A stretch of DNA of 64,000 nt from Chryseobacterium sp. ON_d1 (GTDB taxonomy: Bacteria; Bacteroidota; Bacteroidia; Flavobacteriales; Weeksellaceae). Position 1 is the stretch's first letter, and every line of letters begins with the position of its first letter. Made by a program: the position numbers and the translations under genes. Location: positions 248,001-312,000 of the forward strand of contig NZ_BJTC01000003.1 of assembly GCF_006829085.1 (NCBI RefSeq). The letters are read 5' to 3'. The notes below the pieces were generated by a model. That model ran no database searches. It was given only the letters and a program-made list of their open reading frames with translations, and had not been told where the DNA came from. Shown here piece by piece: positions 33,176 through 42,026 of the stretch.

Positions 33176-34222
33176 ATGAATAATACTGCATTGAATTTGA
33201 GCAAAAAAATAGGATCCGTTTTATCCCTGATTATTTTTATGGGAACAGGATTATGGTCTTTAAAAGCACAGACTTATACCACGGTTGAAAAAGATACGGA
33301 AAGCATCAGATCAGCTTTTCAGAATACAAAGAAGATCAGGGCCGGACTGCTGGATGTGGGGTATGCAGAGGTAGGTCCCTCCAATGGAAAACCTGTTATT
33401 CTTCTTCACGGATGGCCTTATGATATCCATAGTTTTGAACAGTCTTCCGCCATACTTGCTGAGAAAGGCTACCGTGTTTTGGTCCCTTATTTAAGGGGTT
33501 ATGGCACTACTACCTTCGTATCACCCGATACAAAACGAAACGGTCAGCAAAGTGCCGTGGCATTGGATATCATTGCTTTTATGGATGCCCTGAAAATAGA
33601 TAAGGCAGTCATTGGCGGTTTCGACTGGGGAGCCAGAACAGCTGATATCATTGCTGCACTGTGGCCTGAGCGTTGTTCCGGACTGGTGGCAGTAAGCGGA
33701 TATTTAATAGGAAGTCCGAAGGCAAACGAAAAACCTTTATCCCCCAATGCTGAATTTTTATGGTGGTACCAATATTACTTTTCAACCGAAAGAGGATATA
33801 ATGGGTATCAGGCGAATACCATGGCATTTAATAAACTCATCTGGAAAACGGCTTCACCAAAATGGGCTTTTGATGACCAGACCTATGAACGCTCTGCAGC
33901 AGCATTCAATAATCCTGATCATGTTGATATCGTGATCCACAATTACCGCTGGCGTCTTGGATTGGCGAAAGGAGAAAAACAATATGATGCGCTTGAAACC
34001 AGGCTGGCAAAATCCCCGTCCATTACAGTTCCTACAGTTACCCTGGAGGGTGATGCCAACGGAGCGGCATTTCCTGCTCCGGAAAGTTATGCTTCGAAAT
34101 ATATCGGCAAATATATACACCATACTTTAACAGGAGGAATTGGGCATAATTTACCGCAGGAAGCTCCAAAAGCATTTGCAGACGCAGTCATAGAAGCAGA
34201 TTTTATGTCGCAGTCCAGATAA
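33176..34222 (+). CDS. Secreted alpha/beta hydrolase, epoxide hydrolase/dehalogenase type
   Basis: 348 residues with an N-terminal signal-like segment (about 12-31, ending L-K-A-Q). The alpha/beta fold shows the oxyanion segment L-L-H-G-W-P at 77-82 and a nucleophile elbow G-F-D150-W-G with Asp rather than Ser. The catalytic His is in G-I-G-H-N near 322-325. An Asp nucleophile and HGWP are the mark of epoxide hydrolases and haloalkane dehalogenases. Export makes it periplasmic. It is transcribed away from the AraC/monooxygenase pair, and monooxygenase plus epoxide hydrolase would be a sensible oxidative detoxification set. Confidence 0.85.
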   Translation: MNNTALNLSKKIGSVLSLIIFMGTGLWSLKAQTYTTVEKDTESIRSAFQNTKKIRAGLLDVGYAEVGPSNGKPVILLHGWPYDIHSFEQSSAILAEKGYRVLVPYLRGYGTTTFVSPDTKRNGQQSAVALDIIAFMDALKIDKAVIGGFDWGARTADIIAALWPERCSGLVAVSGYLIGSPKANEKPLSPNAEFLWWYQYYFSTERGYNGYQANTMAFNKLIWKTASPKWAFDDQTYERSAAAFNNPDHVDIVIHNYRWRLGLAKGEKQYDALETRLAKSPSITVPTVTLEGDANGAAFPAPESYASKYIGKYIHHTLTGGIGHNLPQEAPKAFADAVIEADFMSQSR

Positions 34223-34246
34223 AAACTGAAGAATTTAAAGTAGCAT

Positions 34247-34270
34247 AACCACTGCTCAGCAGCAGTGGTT
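34247..34270. terminator. Terminator between convergent genes
   Basis: A 10-bp perfect stem (34247-34256 with 34261-34270, AACCACTGCT) with a 4-nt loop, followed by Ts. It lies downstream of the hydrolase and faces the acyltransferase. Confidence 0.85.
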
Positions 34271-34292
34271 TTTACGTTTATTGAATGGTAAC

Positions 34293-35435
34293 CTATTTTT
34301 CAGATCTCTCTTCAGATTTTAGCTTATTAACCAAAGGAGTGGCATACATCGATAAGAAATACTCTCTGGAAACAGGATCAGACGGATCAATACGCATTTC
34401 AAGTCTGCGGACAAATAACTGTTTTTCCTGCTCTGTATATTCAGAGGTATAGGTATGGGTATTGTGCAAGAGATCATAGGCAATATACTTGGTTGGCCAA
34501 AGCTTATAATTGCTGATGATAGAGTGGTCAATAACCTGTGTAATCGCCTGCAGCTGTTTGTTTTTATTATCGGTGGCAGCAGCAATTTCATCCAGTTCTG
34601 GACCTATAACGTCTCCTGCATGCAGATGAATGCGTTTCTTTTGCCCCAGAATTCCGCTCAGGATATTGGTGAAATCTTCATTTTTCCCTTTAATATATTC
34701 CTCATCCCTGTGCTGGGCCAGCAGCTGTGGCATCTTTAAGGAATCTGTAGGGTCATATTCATAGGAGATGGAGATGGGAACAATCTTTAAGGATTTAAAA
34801 TACTCCGTCAGTGGCTGATCTCCGGCTGCCATAGCCAGCATTTTCAAAACACCCTGCTGGGTAGCGTCGTTACCGTTTTTGGTACGGCCTTCACGCTGGG
34901 CAATCCATACGGAACGGTTTTCCTGATGCAGCTGCACTTTAATGTATTCGGACATCGTTTGTGAACTCGTCAGCTGTTCACGAAGCGAAAGGCCTCTCTG
35001 TACAAGAAAGTTGCGGTTCAGTTTGGCCAGTACATGTAGAAATTTTTTGCGGACAAGATTATCTCCGATCGCCGAGGCAGTCATAATATAACCACCTTCC
35101 AGCAAAACGAGGTTAAGCAGGGAAGTATCCAATACAATATCCCTGTGATTGGAGATGAAAAGGTAAGGGGTATTTTTGTCCAGCTTATCAAAGCCTGAAG
35201 TCGTCAAACCTTCCGAACTTTTCGCAAGGATCTGCCGAACGGCATAGGCTACAAACTGATGCTGAAAATCGCTGATGGAATGAACATTTTTAAACTGTTC
35301 CAGCCAGACCTGCTCATCCGTATCCGGAAAAGTAAAATTCATCAGTGCTTTCATCATAGGATCACGGGCTATGCTCTGTAATCTCTCGTTCACTTCCGGA
35401 TCATAGAAATACCGGATTGCATCAAACTTCGACAT
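34293..35435 (-). CDS. PlsC-like 1-acyl-glycerol-3-phosphate acyltransferase family protein
   Basis: 380 residues. The acyltransferase motif is I-S-N-H-R-D-I-V-L-D (94-103), followed by V-W-I-A-Q-R-E-G-R-T-K-N-G near 172-184, the second motif. No clear transmembrane helix; these proteins bind the inner face of the membrane. They transfer acyl groups onto glycerophosphate or related acceptors. Its relation to neighbouring genes is not apparent, and it is transcribed toward the terminator shared with the hydrolase. Confidence 0.82.
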   Translation of the reverse strand: MSKFDAIRYFYDPEVNERLQSIARDPMMKALMNFTFPDTDEQVWLEQFKNVHSISDFQHQFVAYAVRQILAKSSEGLTTSGFDKLDKNTPYLFISNHRDIVLDTSLLNLVLLEGGYIMTASAIGDNLVRKKFLHVLAKLNRNFLVQRGLSLREQLTSSQTMSEYIKVQLHQENRSVWIAQREGRTKNGNDATQQGVLKMLAMAAGDQPLTEYFKSLKIVPISISYEYDPTDSLKMPQLLAQHRDEEYIKGKNEDFTNILSGILGQKKRIHLHAGDVIGPELDEIAAATDNKNKQLQAITQVIDHSIISNYKLWPTKYIAYDLLHNTHTYTSEYTEQEKQLFVRRLEMRIDPSDPVSREYFLSMYATPLVNKLKSEERSEK

Positions 35436-35579
35436 GCGGATATAAAAATTATAATTTTTGCAAAAGAACGAAAATTTATTGGGGGATAGGGTATAATGGG
35501 TGTTAAAGTATTATGAGGGGCGTAGGAGTTAGGTTAAATAAACGGATTTATAACAAAGCGAACTATATTTGCGCCCACC

Positions 35580-35657
35580 TTATCATTCCGCAGGAATCTG
35601 AACTGTTTTATTTTATCATTAAATGCTTTCTGTGTCCGGATTCCTACGGAATGACAA
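35580..35657. repeat. Palindromic element 1 (20-bp terminal inverted repeats)
   Basis: Arms 35580-35599 and 35638-35657 with a 38-bp inner segment, which ends A-A-A-T-G-C-T-T-T-C-T-G-T-G-T-C-C before the right arm. The left arm differs from the right arm complement at three positions. Confidence 0.8.
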
Positions 35658-35738
35658 GCATTGTGGATAGACTAGGGGAATCGTTAATATTATGTCTGGA
35701 GTAAGTAAGCGGCTATGCTCCCACATATAAGCACCACC

Positions 35739-35833
35739 TTGTCATTCCGTAGGAATCTAAACTGTTATTTTATCATTATTTATTATTAAATGTATTAAAT
35801 GCTTTCTGTGTCCGGATTCCTACGGAATGACAA
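35739..35833. repeat. Palindromic element 2 (20-bp terminal inverted repeats)
   Basis: Arms 35739-35758 and 35814-35833 complement each other at 19 of 20 positions. The inner segment is 55 bp and contains a short internal duplication of TTATTATTAAATG. This is the best preserved copy. Confidence 0.85.
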
Positions 35834-36007
35834 AGCATTGTGGATAGTCTAAGTGAGTAATTAGTATGAAGTCTACATTAAGTCAGTAGCAAGTAATCGG
35901 TTATACACCAACATTTGTACGTCCACCTTATCATTCCGCAGGAATCTGAACTGTTATTATCATCATTTATACCAATTAAAAGTATAGAATGCAAAAAAAT
36001 ATTCAAC

Positions 36008-36328
36008 TCAAAGCCAATTCTCAAACAAGTAATTCAAAAATTCTAAATTAGGATTTGTGCTCCTTATCAATTCAAGTTTCTTAATTCTTGACCAGTTTTT
36101 AATTTCCTTTTCTCTTTCAATGGCATGATGAATCCAATTATATTTTTCGTAATAAATTAGAAATTCAAGATTGTATTTTGCGGTGAAGCTACCGGGATTT
36201 AACTTGGTTTTGTGTTGATACAATCTCCTGTGGAGGTTCCCGGTAACACCGGTATAAAGTACCTTTCTGCTTTTATTGGTAAGAATATAGATATAGTAGG
36301 TATGGCTTCTTTTTGAAAACTTCATCAT
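36008..36328 (-). CDS. Small GIY-YIG endonuclease domain protein inside the repeat array
   Basis: 106 residues forming essentially one GIY-YIG domain (UPF0213/YhbQ-like). GIY appears as Y-Y-I-Y-I-L (11-16) and YIG as L-Y-T-G-V-T (24-29). The catalytic Arg is in L-H-R-R-L (32-36), and the metal-binding Glu in A-I-E-R-E-K-E (69-75). It lies in a leftward single gene with palindromic elements on both sides, reminiscent of RAYT transposase/REP pairs in other bacteria. The ATG doublet at 36328/36325 leaves the exact start open. Confidence 0.85.
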   Translation of the reverse strand: MMKFSKRSHTYYIYILTNKSRKVLYTGVTGNLHRRLYQHKTKLNPGSFTAKYNLEFLIYYEKYNWIHHAIEREKEIKNWSRIKKLELIRSTNPNLEFLNYLFENWL

Positions 36329-36452
36329 TTGTGTTTGTTTTATAAAAGTTACAAAAATTCTTACTGGTGTTGCAATAATCTAAACACTTATTTTACCTTT
36401 ACTTATGTCTGGAGCAAATAAGCGACTATGCACTCACATACACGCGTTCACC

Positions 36453-36532
36453 TTGTCATTCAGCATGAATCTAACCTTTATCATTATTTATTATTAAATG
36501 CTTTCTGTGTCTGGATTCCTACGGAATGACAA
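36453..36532. repeat. Palindromic element 4 (degenerate left arm)
   Basis: The left arm 36453-36472 has several substitutions (CAGCATG instead of CCGTAGG). The right arm 36513-36532 is intact. The linker sequence before it (36403-36450) matches the linker between elements 1 and 2. Confidence 0.75.
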
Positions 36533-36724
36533 ACGGTGTGGATAGGCTAGGAGAATGGTTAATATTATGTCTGGAGAAAGTAGTCAGCTATACACCAATA
36601 CTTACGCGCCCACCTTGTCATTACGCAGAAATCTCGATCATTTTATTTAAGTCATTTAATTGAAAATTCAGAATTCCTACCAAATTGGTTCTCACCTTTG
36701 CCCTGTATTAATTCTAATATCACT

Positions 36725-39196
36725 GTGAAACAAGTAACAATTTTAGTAGCGATGCTGTGTTCAGCCTTAATGATCAATGCACAACAAGGAGCCGGTCAGG
36801 GAAAAATAAGCGGAAGAATTGTAGACTCCAAAACGGGAAATGTCATAGATCATGCCAGTATTGGTCTGCTGAATCAGGATAACAAAGAAGTGAATGGAGC
36901 TACGTCCAATGAAAAAGGGGAATTTTCTATAGATCATATTCCGTCAGGGACCTATAAAATTGCTGTTTTCTATGCAGGCTATAAAAATAAAACGACATCA
37001 GATATTCAGCTTAAAGATCATAATACCAGTATGGTTCTTGGTGATATTCGACTGGTGAATGGGGAAAACGCTATAGAAGGGGTAACGATTGTAGGAAAAA
37101 AGGCAGTGGTTGAAAATAAAGTTGATAAAATTGTATTCAATGCGGCCAATGATGTGACTTCCCAGAATGGTGCAGCTATTGATGTGCTGAGGAAAGTACC
37201 GCAGGTAACTGTGGATGCGGATGGAAATGTAGAACTTCAGGGGAATTCAAATATCCGTTTTTTAATCAATGGAAAGCCGTCAAGTATATTTGGAAACAGC
37301 CTGGCAGATGCGTTGGCTTCTATTCCGGCGAGCCAGATTAAAAGTATTGAAGTGGTTTCCAGTCCGGGAGCGAAATATGATGCTCAGGGGACTGGCGGAA
37401 TTATTAATATTGTTTTAAAAGATAATAAGGTAAGGGGTATCAACGGAACTGTAAATGCTACCGGCGGGACTTTATTTGAAACCGGATCCCTGAATCTGAA
37501 TTATAAGAACAATAATTTCAGCATGAATGCCTTTTTCAGCGGTAATGCTCAGTTAAAGGCAAAGACCCCTTTTTCCCAAGACAGAACTTCCAGGGATACC
37601 ACTTCCAATACGGGAACTCATTTATTGCAGGATGGCTATACCGATTTTGAAAGACATGGCTACAGAACAGGTCTGGGATTTGACTGGTCAATGAGTAAAT
37701 CCACTTCTTTAAGCGGTTCCCTTTCTTTTAACAGCTTTTCGAACAGAAGTACCGGACTGATCAGTCAACAGCAGTATATCACAGATTATGCTACCTCGAA
37801 TGTACAGCCGATTATAGGATCCAGAACTTCTGATAACCAATCTTCCGTACGTTCCATTGATGGAAGTCTTAGTTTCAGAAAGACTTTCCAAAAGGAAGGG
37901 CAGGAGCTTACAGCAGACTATGTATTCAGCTATGGTTCTCCTGCTTCCAGTTATTTCCAGACTCAGAGTTTATCAGGAGCTTCTTTTCCGTACAATGGAA
38001 TTTCAGGAAACAATCCCGGAACAGACAACAGTCACAACCTTTCGGTAGATTATGTACATCCTGTGAATGACAATATTACTTTTGAAATGGGAGCGAAAAC
38101 CGTACAGCAGCATATCACCAACGCTACTGATGTTCATGTTCTGAATGCTTTATCAGGGCAGTACGAAACCGATCCTCTGCAGTCTTATCATTTGAATTAT
38201 GACATGGGAATCTATGCCGCTTATTTCTCATCAAAACTTAAGCTATGGAACTGGCTGGATGTAAGAGCAGGGCTGCGGTATGAATATACGACCCTGAAAA
38301 TCGATTTTCCCGATACGAATATTCCGTCCTATGGTTTATTGGTTCCTTCCTTCATTCTTTCCCACAAATTTGACAGTGGTGAAACCCTGAAACTTTCCTA
38401 TACAAGAAGGGTAGAGCGTCCTGAATATACGGAACTCAATCCTTTCCTGAACTTCAGTGACCCTCATAATATTACCACAGGGAACCCTGCGTTGAAACCT
38501 GAAATAGGGGATAATATGGAGCTGGGCTATACTAAGAACTTTACCAATGGAGGAAATATTTCCATGTCGCTTGTTGAGCGGATCAACAGCCAGGATTTAA
38601 AACAGATTACCACATTTTATCCCACCTTTACAGCCAATGGTACGGAATACACTAATGTGTCTGTTACGGCAAGGGATAATATCGGGAAAGAATATAACTC
38701 GGGTGGAATCATATCCCTTTCGCTTCCGTTTTTTCATAATGCTATGAATCTGAGAAGCAATATCATGGTATTTCACCGTTATATTGTGAGCCATGCTTAT
38801 GTAGGGAACCTGGATATGGGAATGCGTTACCGCGCGAATCTGAATCTTAATTACCAGTTTCCGAAAAATTTTGTACTGGAAGTATTCGGAAACTATAACT
38901 CAGCCGCTAAGAATATCCAGGGGAAAAACCCGCAATCCATCACCTATACTTTTGCCGGCAGAAAAGAACTCTGGAACAAAAAAGCAAGCATAGGCTTTAC
39001 CATCACAAACCCTTTTAGCAAGTATATCAGACAGATAACTACAGTAGATACGGGAGACTATCAGTCCTATTCCGTAAGAGATCTGCCTTACCGTTCTTTC
39101 GGAATCAGCTTCAGCTATAAGTTCGGAAAAATGGATTTTAAAAAGGAAAAGGATATCAGTAATGAGTATTTGAATGGGCCGGGATCGGGAAATTAG
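36725..39196 (+). CDS. TonB-dependent outer-membrane receptor, OMP_b-brl_3 type
   Basis: 823 residues from a GTG at 36725, which begins a good signal peptide (V-K-Q-V-T-I-L-V-A-M ... I-N-A-Q). The frame is open to a TTG at 36698. Then come a CarboxypepD_reg-like beta-sandwich (I-S-G-R-I-V-D-S-K-T-G-N near residues 29-40), a plug domain (D-V-L-R-K-V-P-Q-V-T-V-D-A-D-G-N and P-G-A-K-Y-D-A-Q-G-T-G-G-I-I-N-I), and a long C-terminal beta-barrel. It takes up or binds an unknown ligand in the outer membrane. A CACCTTTG box, one base off the -7 consensus, lies at 36693-36700, which supports the later start. Confidence 0.88.
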   Translation: MKQVTILVAMLCSALMINAQQGAGQGKISGRIVDSKTGNVIDHASIGLLNQDNKEVNGATSNEKGEFSIDHIPSGTYKIAVFYAGYKNKTTSDIQLKDHNTSMVLGDIRLVNGENAIEGVTIVGKKAVVENKVDKIVFNAANDVTSQNGAAIDVLRKVPQVTVDADGNVELQGNSNIRFLINGKPSSIFGNSLADALASIPASQIKSIEVVSSPGAKYDAQGTGGIINIVLKDNKVRGINGTVNATGGTLFETGSLNLNYKNNNFSMNAFFSGNAQLKAKTPFSQDRTSRDTTSNTGTHLLQDGYTDFERHGYRTGLGFDWSMSKSTSLSGSLSFNSFSNRSTGLISQQQYITDYATSNVQPIIGSRTSDNQSSVRSIDGSLSFRKTFQKEGQELTADYVFSYGSPASSYFQTQSLSGASFPYNGISGNNPGTDNSHNLSVDYVHPVNDNITFEMGAKTVQQHITNATDVHVLNALSGQYETDPLQSYHLNYDMGIYAAYFSSKLKLWNWLDVRAGLRYEYTTLKIDFPDTNIPSYGLLVPSFILSHKFDSGETLKLSYTRRVERPEYTELNPFLNFSDPHNITTGNPALKPEIGDNMELGYTKNFTNGGNISMSLVERINSQDLKQITTFYPTFTANGTEYTNVSVTARDNIGKEYNSGGIISLSLPFFHNAMNLRSNIMVFHRYIVSHAYVGNLDMGMRYRANLNLNYQFPKNFVLEVFGNYNSAAKNIQGKNPQSITYTFAGRKELWNKKASIGFTITNPFSKYIRQITTVDTGDYQSYSVRDLPYRSFGISFSYKFGKMDFKKEKDISNEYLNGPGSGN

Positions 39197-39228
39197 AATT
39201 AATCTATGACCAAATAATTGATAGAAAT

Positions 39229-39271
39229 AAAATTCCCTTTTTAAAATTTTAAATTTTAAAAAGGGAATTTT
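39229..39271. terminator. 43-nt perfect palindrome acting as bidirectional terminator
   Basis: 21-bp arms (39229-39249 with 39251-39271) around a single central base. The outer part contains TTCCCTTTTT/AAAAAGGGAA and the centre is only A/T. It sits between the convergent receptor and GIY-YIG-DUF4357 genes. Confidence 0.85.
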
Positions 39272-39282
39272 AATCGTATGGC

Positions 39283-40131
39283 TTATATTTCTAAATACTT
39301 GAGTTGAATTCCTCCTTCAGTTTTCCATTCTACAGGACCGCTTGATGATCTTGCCAGTATAGCTGCTGCTGCTCTTGAAGATGATGTAAAGATGTAATCT
39401 TTAGTAAGTTTATAAAAACCTTCTTCTATTTGTAAAATCCCTTCATCTAACATTTTTTTCCGTTCTGCTACTATACTATTAGGTAATGAAGGCTGTTCTG
39501 TTACCATCAAAAGAGAATCTTTGTATACAACAAAACCTTCAGTGGATGGACTTCCTTTGCTGCTGGCTCCAGCACCGTTTTTACAGAATAAGATCAGTTG
39601 ATTCGTTTCGTCCTGTTCAACAGTTTCTTCCAGAGATTCAAATATTTTATGTCCCAATGAAGCTGTCAATATTTTTATATTGGACAAAAACTCTTCCAAT
39701 TCAGCTTGCTCTGCTTCGGATAATTCCGGGCGAGTAGGGATATTCTGATTAACCGTATATCGCTCTGCATGGATGGCTAGTTCATACAAGCGGTTTTCCA
39801 GGTATTTGACTCCCGCTTTGTTCAGGTATTGATCTTTGCTTCCAAAGAATAACACTTCATTCCAAAATTCTTTATTGGCAATATGGCTTACAAGACGGTC
39901 CGCAATTACTTCTGCTTCTCCAATATAGGCTGCATCTTCATTATTGTCTCCTTTGCCAATCAGGATATAGACACCAGGTTTTCTAAACTCTGCTCTGTTG
40001 CTAAATTCCCTTACTTTAATACGTGGAACTCTAACGGCTATTCCTGTCCAGTTGCTAAGCTCTGCTGTAGTGAGACTATTTGGGGTGCCATCTACAAAGA
40101 ATAGGCGTATGGTTTTTCCGAAGATGTTCAT
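39283..40131 (-). CDS. GIY-YIG nuclease fused to DUF4357
   Basis: 282 residues. The GIY-YIG domain spans about 50-130 with G-V-Y-I-L-I-G near 53-59, Y-I-G-E-A near 69-73, an Arg in A-D-R-L near 77-80 and Glu in Y-L-E-N-R-L near 110-115. The C-terminal DUF4357 domain is marked by S-S-S-R-A-A-A-A-I-L near 250-259 and a W-K-T-E segment. Such fusions are often next to restriction or DUF262 genes. It is on the same strand as, and 56 bp downstream of, the DUF262 pair, so it probably forms part of one defence cassette. Confidence 0.85.
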   Translation of the reverse strand: MNIFGKTIRLFFVDGTPNSLTTAELSNWTGIAVRVPRIKVREFSNRAEFRKPGVYILIGKGDNNEDAAYIGEAEVIADRLVSHIANKEFWNEVLFFGSKDQYLNKAGVKYLENRLYELAIHAERYTVNQNIPTRPELSEAEQAELEEFLSNIKILTASLGHKIFESLEETVEQDETNQLILFCKNGAGASSKGSPSTEGFVVYKDSLLMVTEQPSLPNSIVAERKKMLDEGILQIEEGFYKLTKDYIFTSSSRAAAAILARSSSGPVEWKTEGGIQLKYLEI

Positions 40132-40187
40132 ATGTGGTTTTTAAGGGTTATTATTAATTGGATATTGATATTTTTCGTTTTACTATG

Positions 40188-42026
40188 TTACTTGTAATGC
40201 TTTATCAATAAATTTTGCATTTCACACTGATGATTTTTTAAAACTTCTTTCAATTTAATTAATTCATCATCGGAATATTTATCTTTAATTAGTTTATACT
40301 GATCTAAATCATTAAATAGTTTTGTCATCTTTAATGGGGGATTAGATAGCCTTTTTCTGTATTCATTTTTTTCCAGCACATCTTTATTTGAAAAACGCGA
40401 ATTTTCAGAAACCGTTATCAATATTAAATTTCCTAATTCATCTATATCAATAGTTTTTTCTTTATAATGTTTTTTTTCACTTTGTGGTAAAACATGTTCT
40501 ACTGATGTTCTGGATATAATTTTTGACAGATTGCCTGTATCATTTTTCCATAAGAGATATTCTAATTTGTAAAACCAGTATCTATTGAAGTTTTTAAATG
40601 TGAAAGTATAATTGGTTAAATTAAATTCATTTTTTTGACAAAGAAAATCCGCCGGGTTTTCAAAATAGCTTTTATAGGTAGAAAATGTATTTCCATTAAT
40701 GGAAATAATATTATCAATTTTCTCAAGTATATCCAGAAAGCCAGATTGTGGGGAATCTAATAGTTGATCCAAATAAATACCCAACCAATAATGATTGGTA
40801 TCATTATTACTGTGATATAGCATTCTCTGGAGCTGTTCCACGGACTTATTATTTTCCTCCCTTTCTTCCTGTTTATTTTTAAGATTAATAAGTAACCCAA
40901 AGTCATTGTCTTCCAAATCTGAAAAAATAATAGATGCGCTAAGTTTTTCTTTTACGTTTACTAAACAATCTATAAAATTCTTTGCATATTGATTTTTTTG
41001 TTCCAGATCAGCTTTGTCCATACAACGGCTCAATTCACCAAATACATCTAAAAGTTTTTCTATGTTAAAGAATTTTGGAAAATCCAATTTTAAATTATCC
41101 TTTTCAATTTTTGTATAAATGAAAAGAGTATGAATCAATAAGGTACTGAAACTAATAATCTGCTGATAAGCATCTCTGGGTTCATTCTTTATACTGTTAT
41201 GCTGTTTGAAGTAGCGTTTTTTTTCATCAGAATCCAAAATATCTACTAATTTCTCTTCAAAAGTTGGAAAGAAATTATCATCACCTTTATGGTCAAATAT
41301 TTCAGAACATCTGTCCCATTTAACAGAATACTCATGTCTTTCTTCTTCTCTGACAGCATTTATTATCTTAGATTTTAAAATATCATAATGTTGCAGCTGT
41401 GCTCCATTTGTATTTATCTGAATAAATAATTTGTTTTCATCTGTGCCTGAAGGAGCAATTAAGAATTCAAATGTTAGGTTTGTTTTTATAAACTCTAAGA
41501 AACTTTTTTCTATTTTATTTTCATGAACCCACTGATCAATAATTTTAAAATTATTGGCAATGATTTGATTTTGTGTTAGAGATGGATCCCGGGTATTATC
41601 ATCGGGTAAAAAATCAGTTAGTTCCCAAAAGTTTTTAGAACCCTTTGTGTCAGATATCAATAATGTATTTAAATATTTATCTGTTTTATCCCGTATGGCA
41701 AAGCTTAAGCGTGATCTATTATTCAGAGTACAAAACTGAATAAAATCATGATCATTGTACATTTTACTTAGATAAAGGGTTATCATCCATAAAGTAGTAA
41801 ATCGCTGTTGTCCATCTACCAAATCAAACTTTCCATTATTGGAAATTACTATTATATTTCCGATGAAATAAAGGTTTTCTTCTTGATTTTCCTTTAAATC
41901 ATATAAAAGTTTGGTGATTTCATCATATCCCCAGCTAAAAGGTCTTTGGTATGCTGGGATAACAAATAATTCATGACTAAAATCACTAAGTGTCTTTCTA
42001 TTGATTGTAAATAATCTTGGATTCAT
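40188..42026 (-). CDS. DUF262/DUF1524 protein (GmrSD-like, putative type IV restriction)
   Basis: 612 residues. The N-terminal DUF262 (GmrS-like) has Y-Q-R-P-F-S-W at 26-32 and V-D-G-Q-Q-R at 70-75, motifs of a ParB-like NTPase fold. The C-terminal DUF1524 (GmrD-like HNH-type nuclease) starts near residue 508 with S-V-E-H-V-L-P-Q, followed by N-L-I-L-I and N-S-R-F-S-N-K. GmrSD enzymes cut modified phage DNA in an NTP-dependent way. The gene starts at the last base of the upstream DUF262 gene's stop region (1-bp overlap), so both are co-translated. Visibly more AT-rich than the flanking genes. Confidence 0.88.
   Translation of the reverse strand: MNPRLFTINRKTLSDFSHELFVIPAYQRPFSWGYDEITKLLYDLKENQEENLYFIGNIIVISNNGKFDLVDGQQRFTTLWMITLYLSKMYNDHDFIQFCTLNNRSRLSFAIRDKTDKYLNTLLISDTKGSKNFWELTDFLPDDNTRDPSLTQNQIIANNFKIIDQWVHENKIEKSFLEFIKTNLTFEFLIAPSGTDENKLFIQINTNGAQLQHYDILKSKIINAVREEERHEYSVKWDRCSEIFDHKGDDNFFPTFEEKLVDILDSDEKKRYFKQHNSIKNEPRDAYQQIISFSTLLIHTLFIYTKIEKDNLKLDFPKFFNIEKLLDVFGELSRCMDKADLEQKNQYAKNFIDCLVNVKEKLSASIIFSDLEDNDFGLLINLKNKQEEREENNKSVEQLQRMLYHSNNDTNHYWLGIYLDQLLDSPQSGFLDILEKIDNIISINGNTFSTYKSYFENPADFLCQKNEFNLTNYTFTFKNFNRYWFYKLEYLLWKNDTGNLSKIISRTSVEHVLPQSEKKHYKEKTIDIDELGNLILITVSENSRFSNKDVLEKNEYRKRLSNPPLKMTKLFNDLDQYKLIKDKYSDDELIKLKEVLKNHQCEMQNLLIKHYK

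Larger units (their letters stand above)
35567..36640. repeat. Array of palindromic elements surrounding a GIY-YIG gene
   Basis: A ~160-190-bp unit is repeated. Each full unit has a left 20-bp arm (TTGTCATTCCGTAGGAATCT or close variants) and a right 20-bp arm that is its near-perfect reverse complement, separated by 38-55 bp. A ~80-bp linker (T-A-T-G-T-C-T-G-G-A-G ... C-C-A-C-C) leads to the next unit. Left arms are at 35580-35599, 35739-35758, 35928-35947, 36453-36472 and 36615-36634. Right arms are at 35638-35657, 35814-35833 and 36513-36532. The third unit is interrupted by a GIY-YIG gene, and the linker resumes after that gene. Confidence 0.85.

Noticed and set aside
35513..35704. A 63-codon frame in the repeat array
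   Set aside because: It covers repeat arms and linker; its translation follows the repeat, and other copies of the unit do not keep the frame.
35567..36640. Short-spaced palindromic repeats as a CRISPR array
   Set aside because: Arms are inverted within each unit, inner segments and linkers are themselves conserved, and no cas gene is near.
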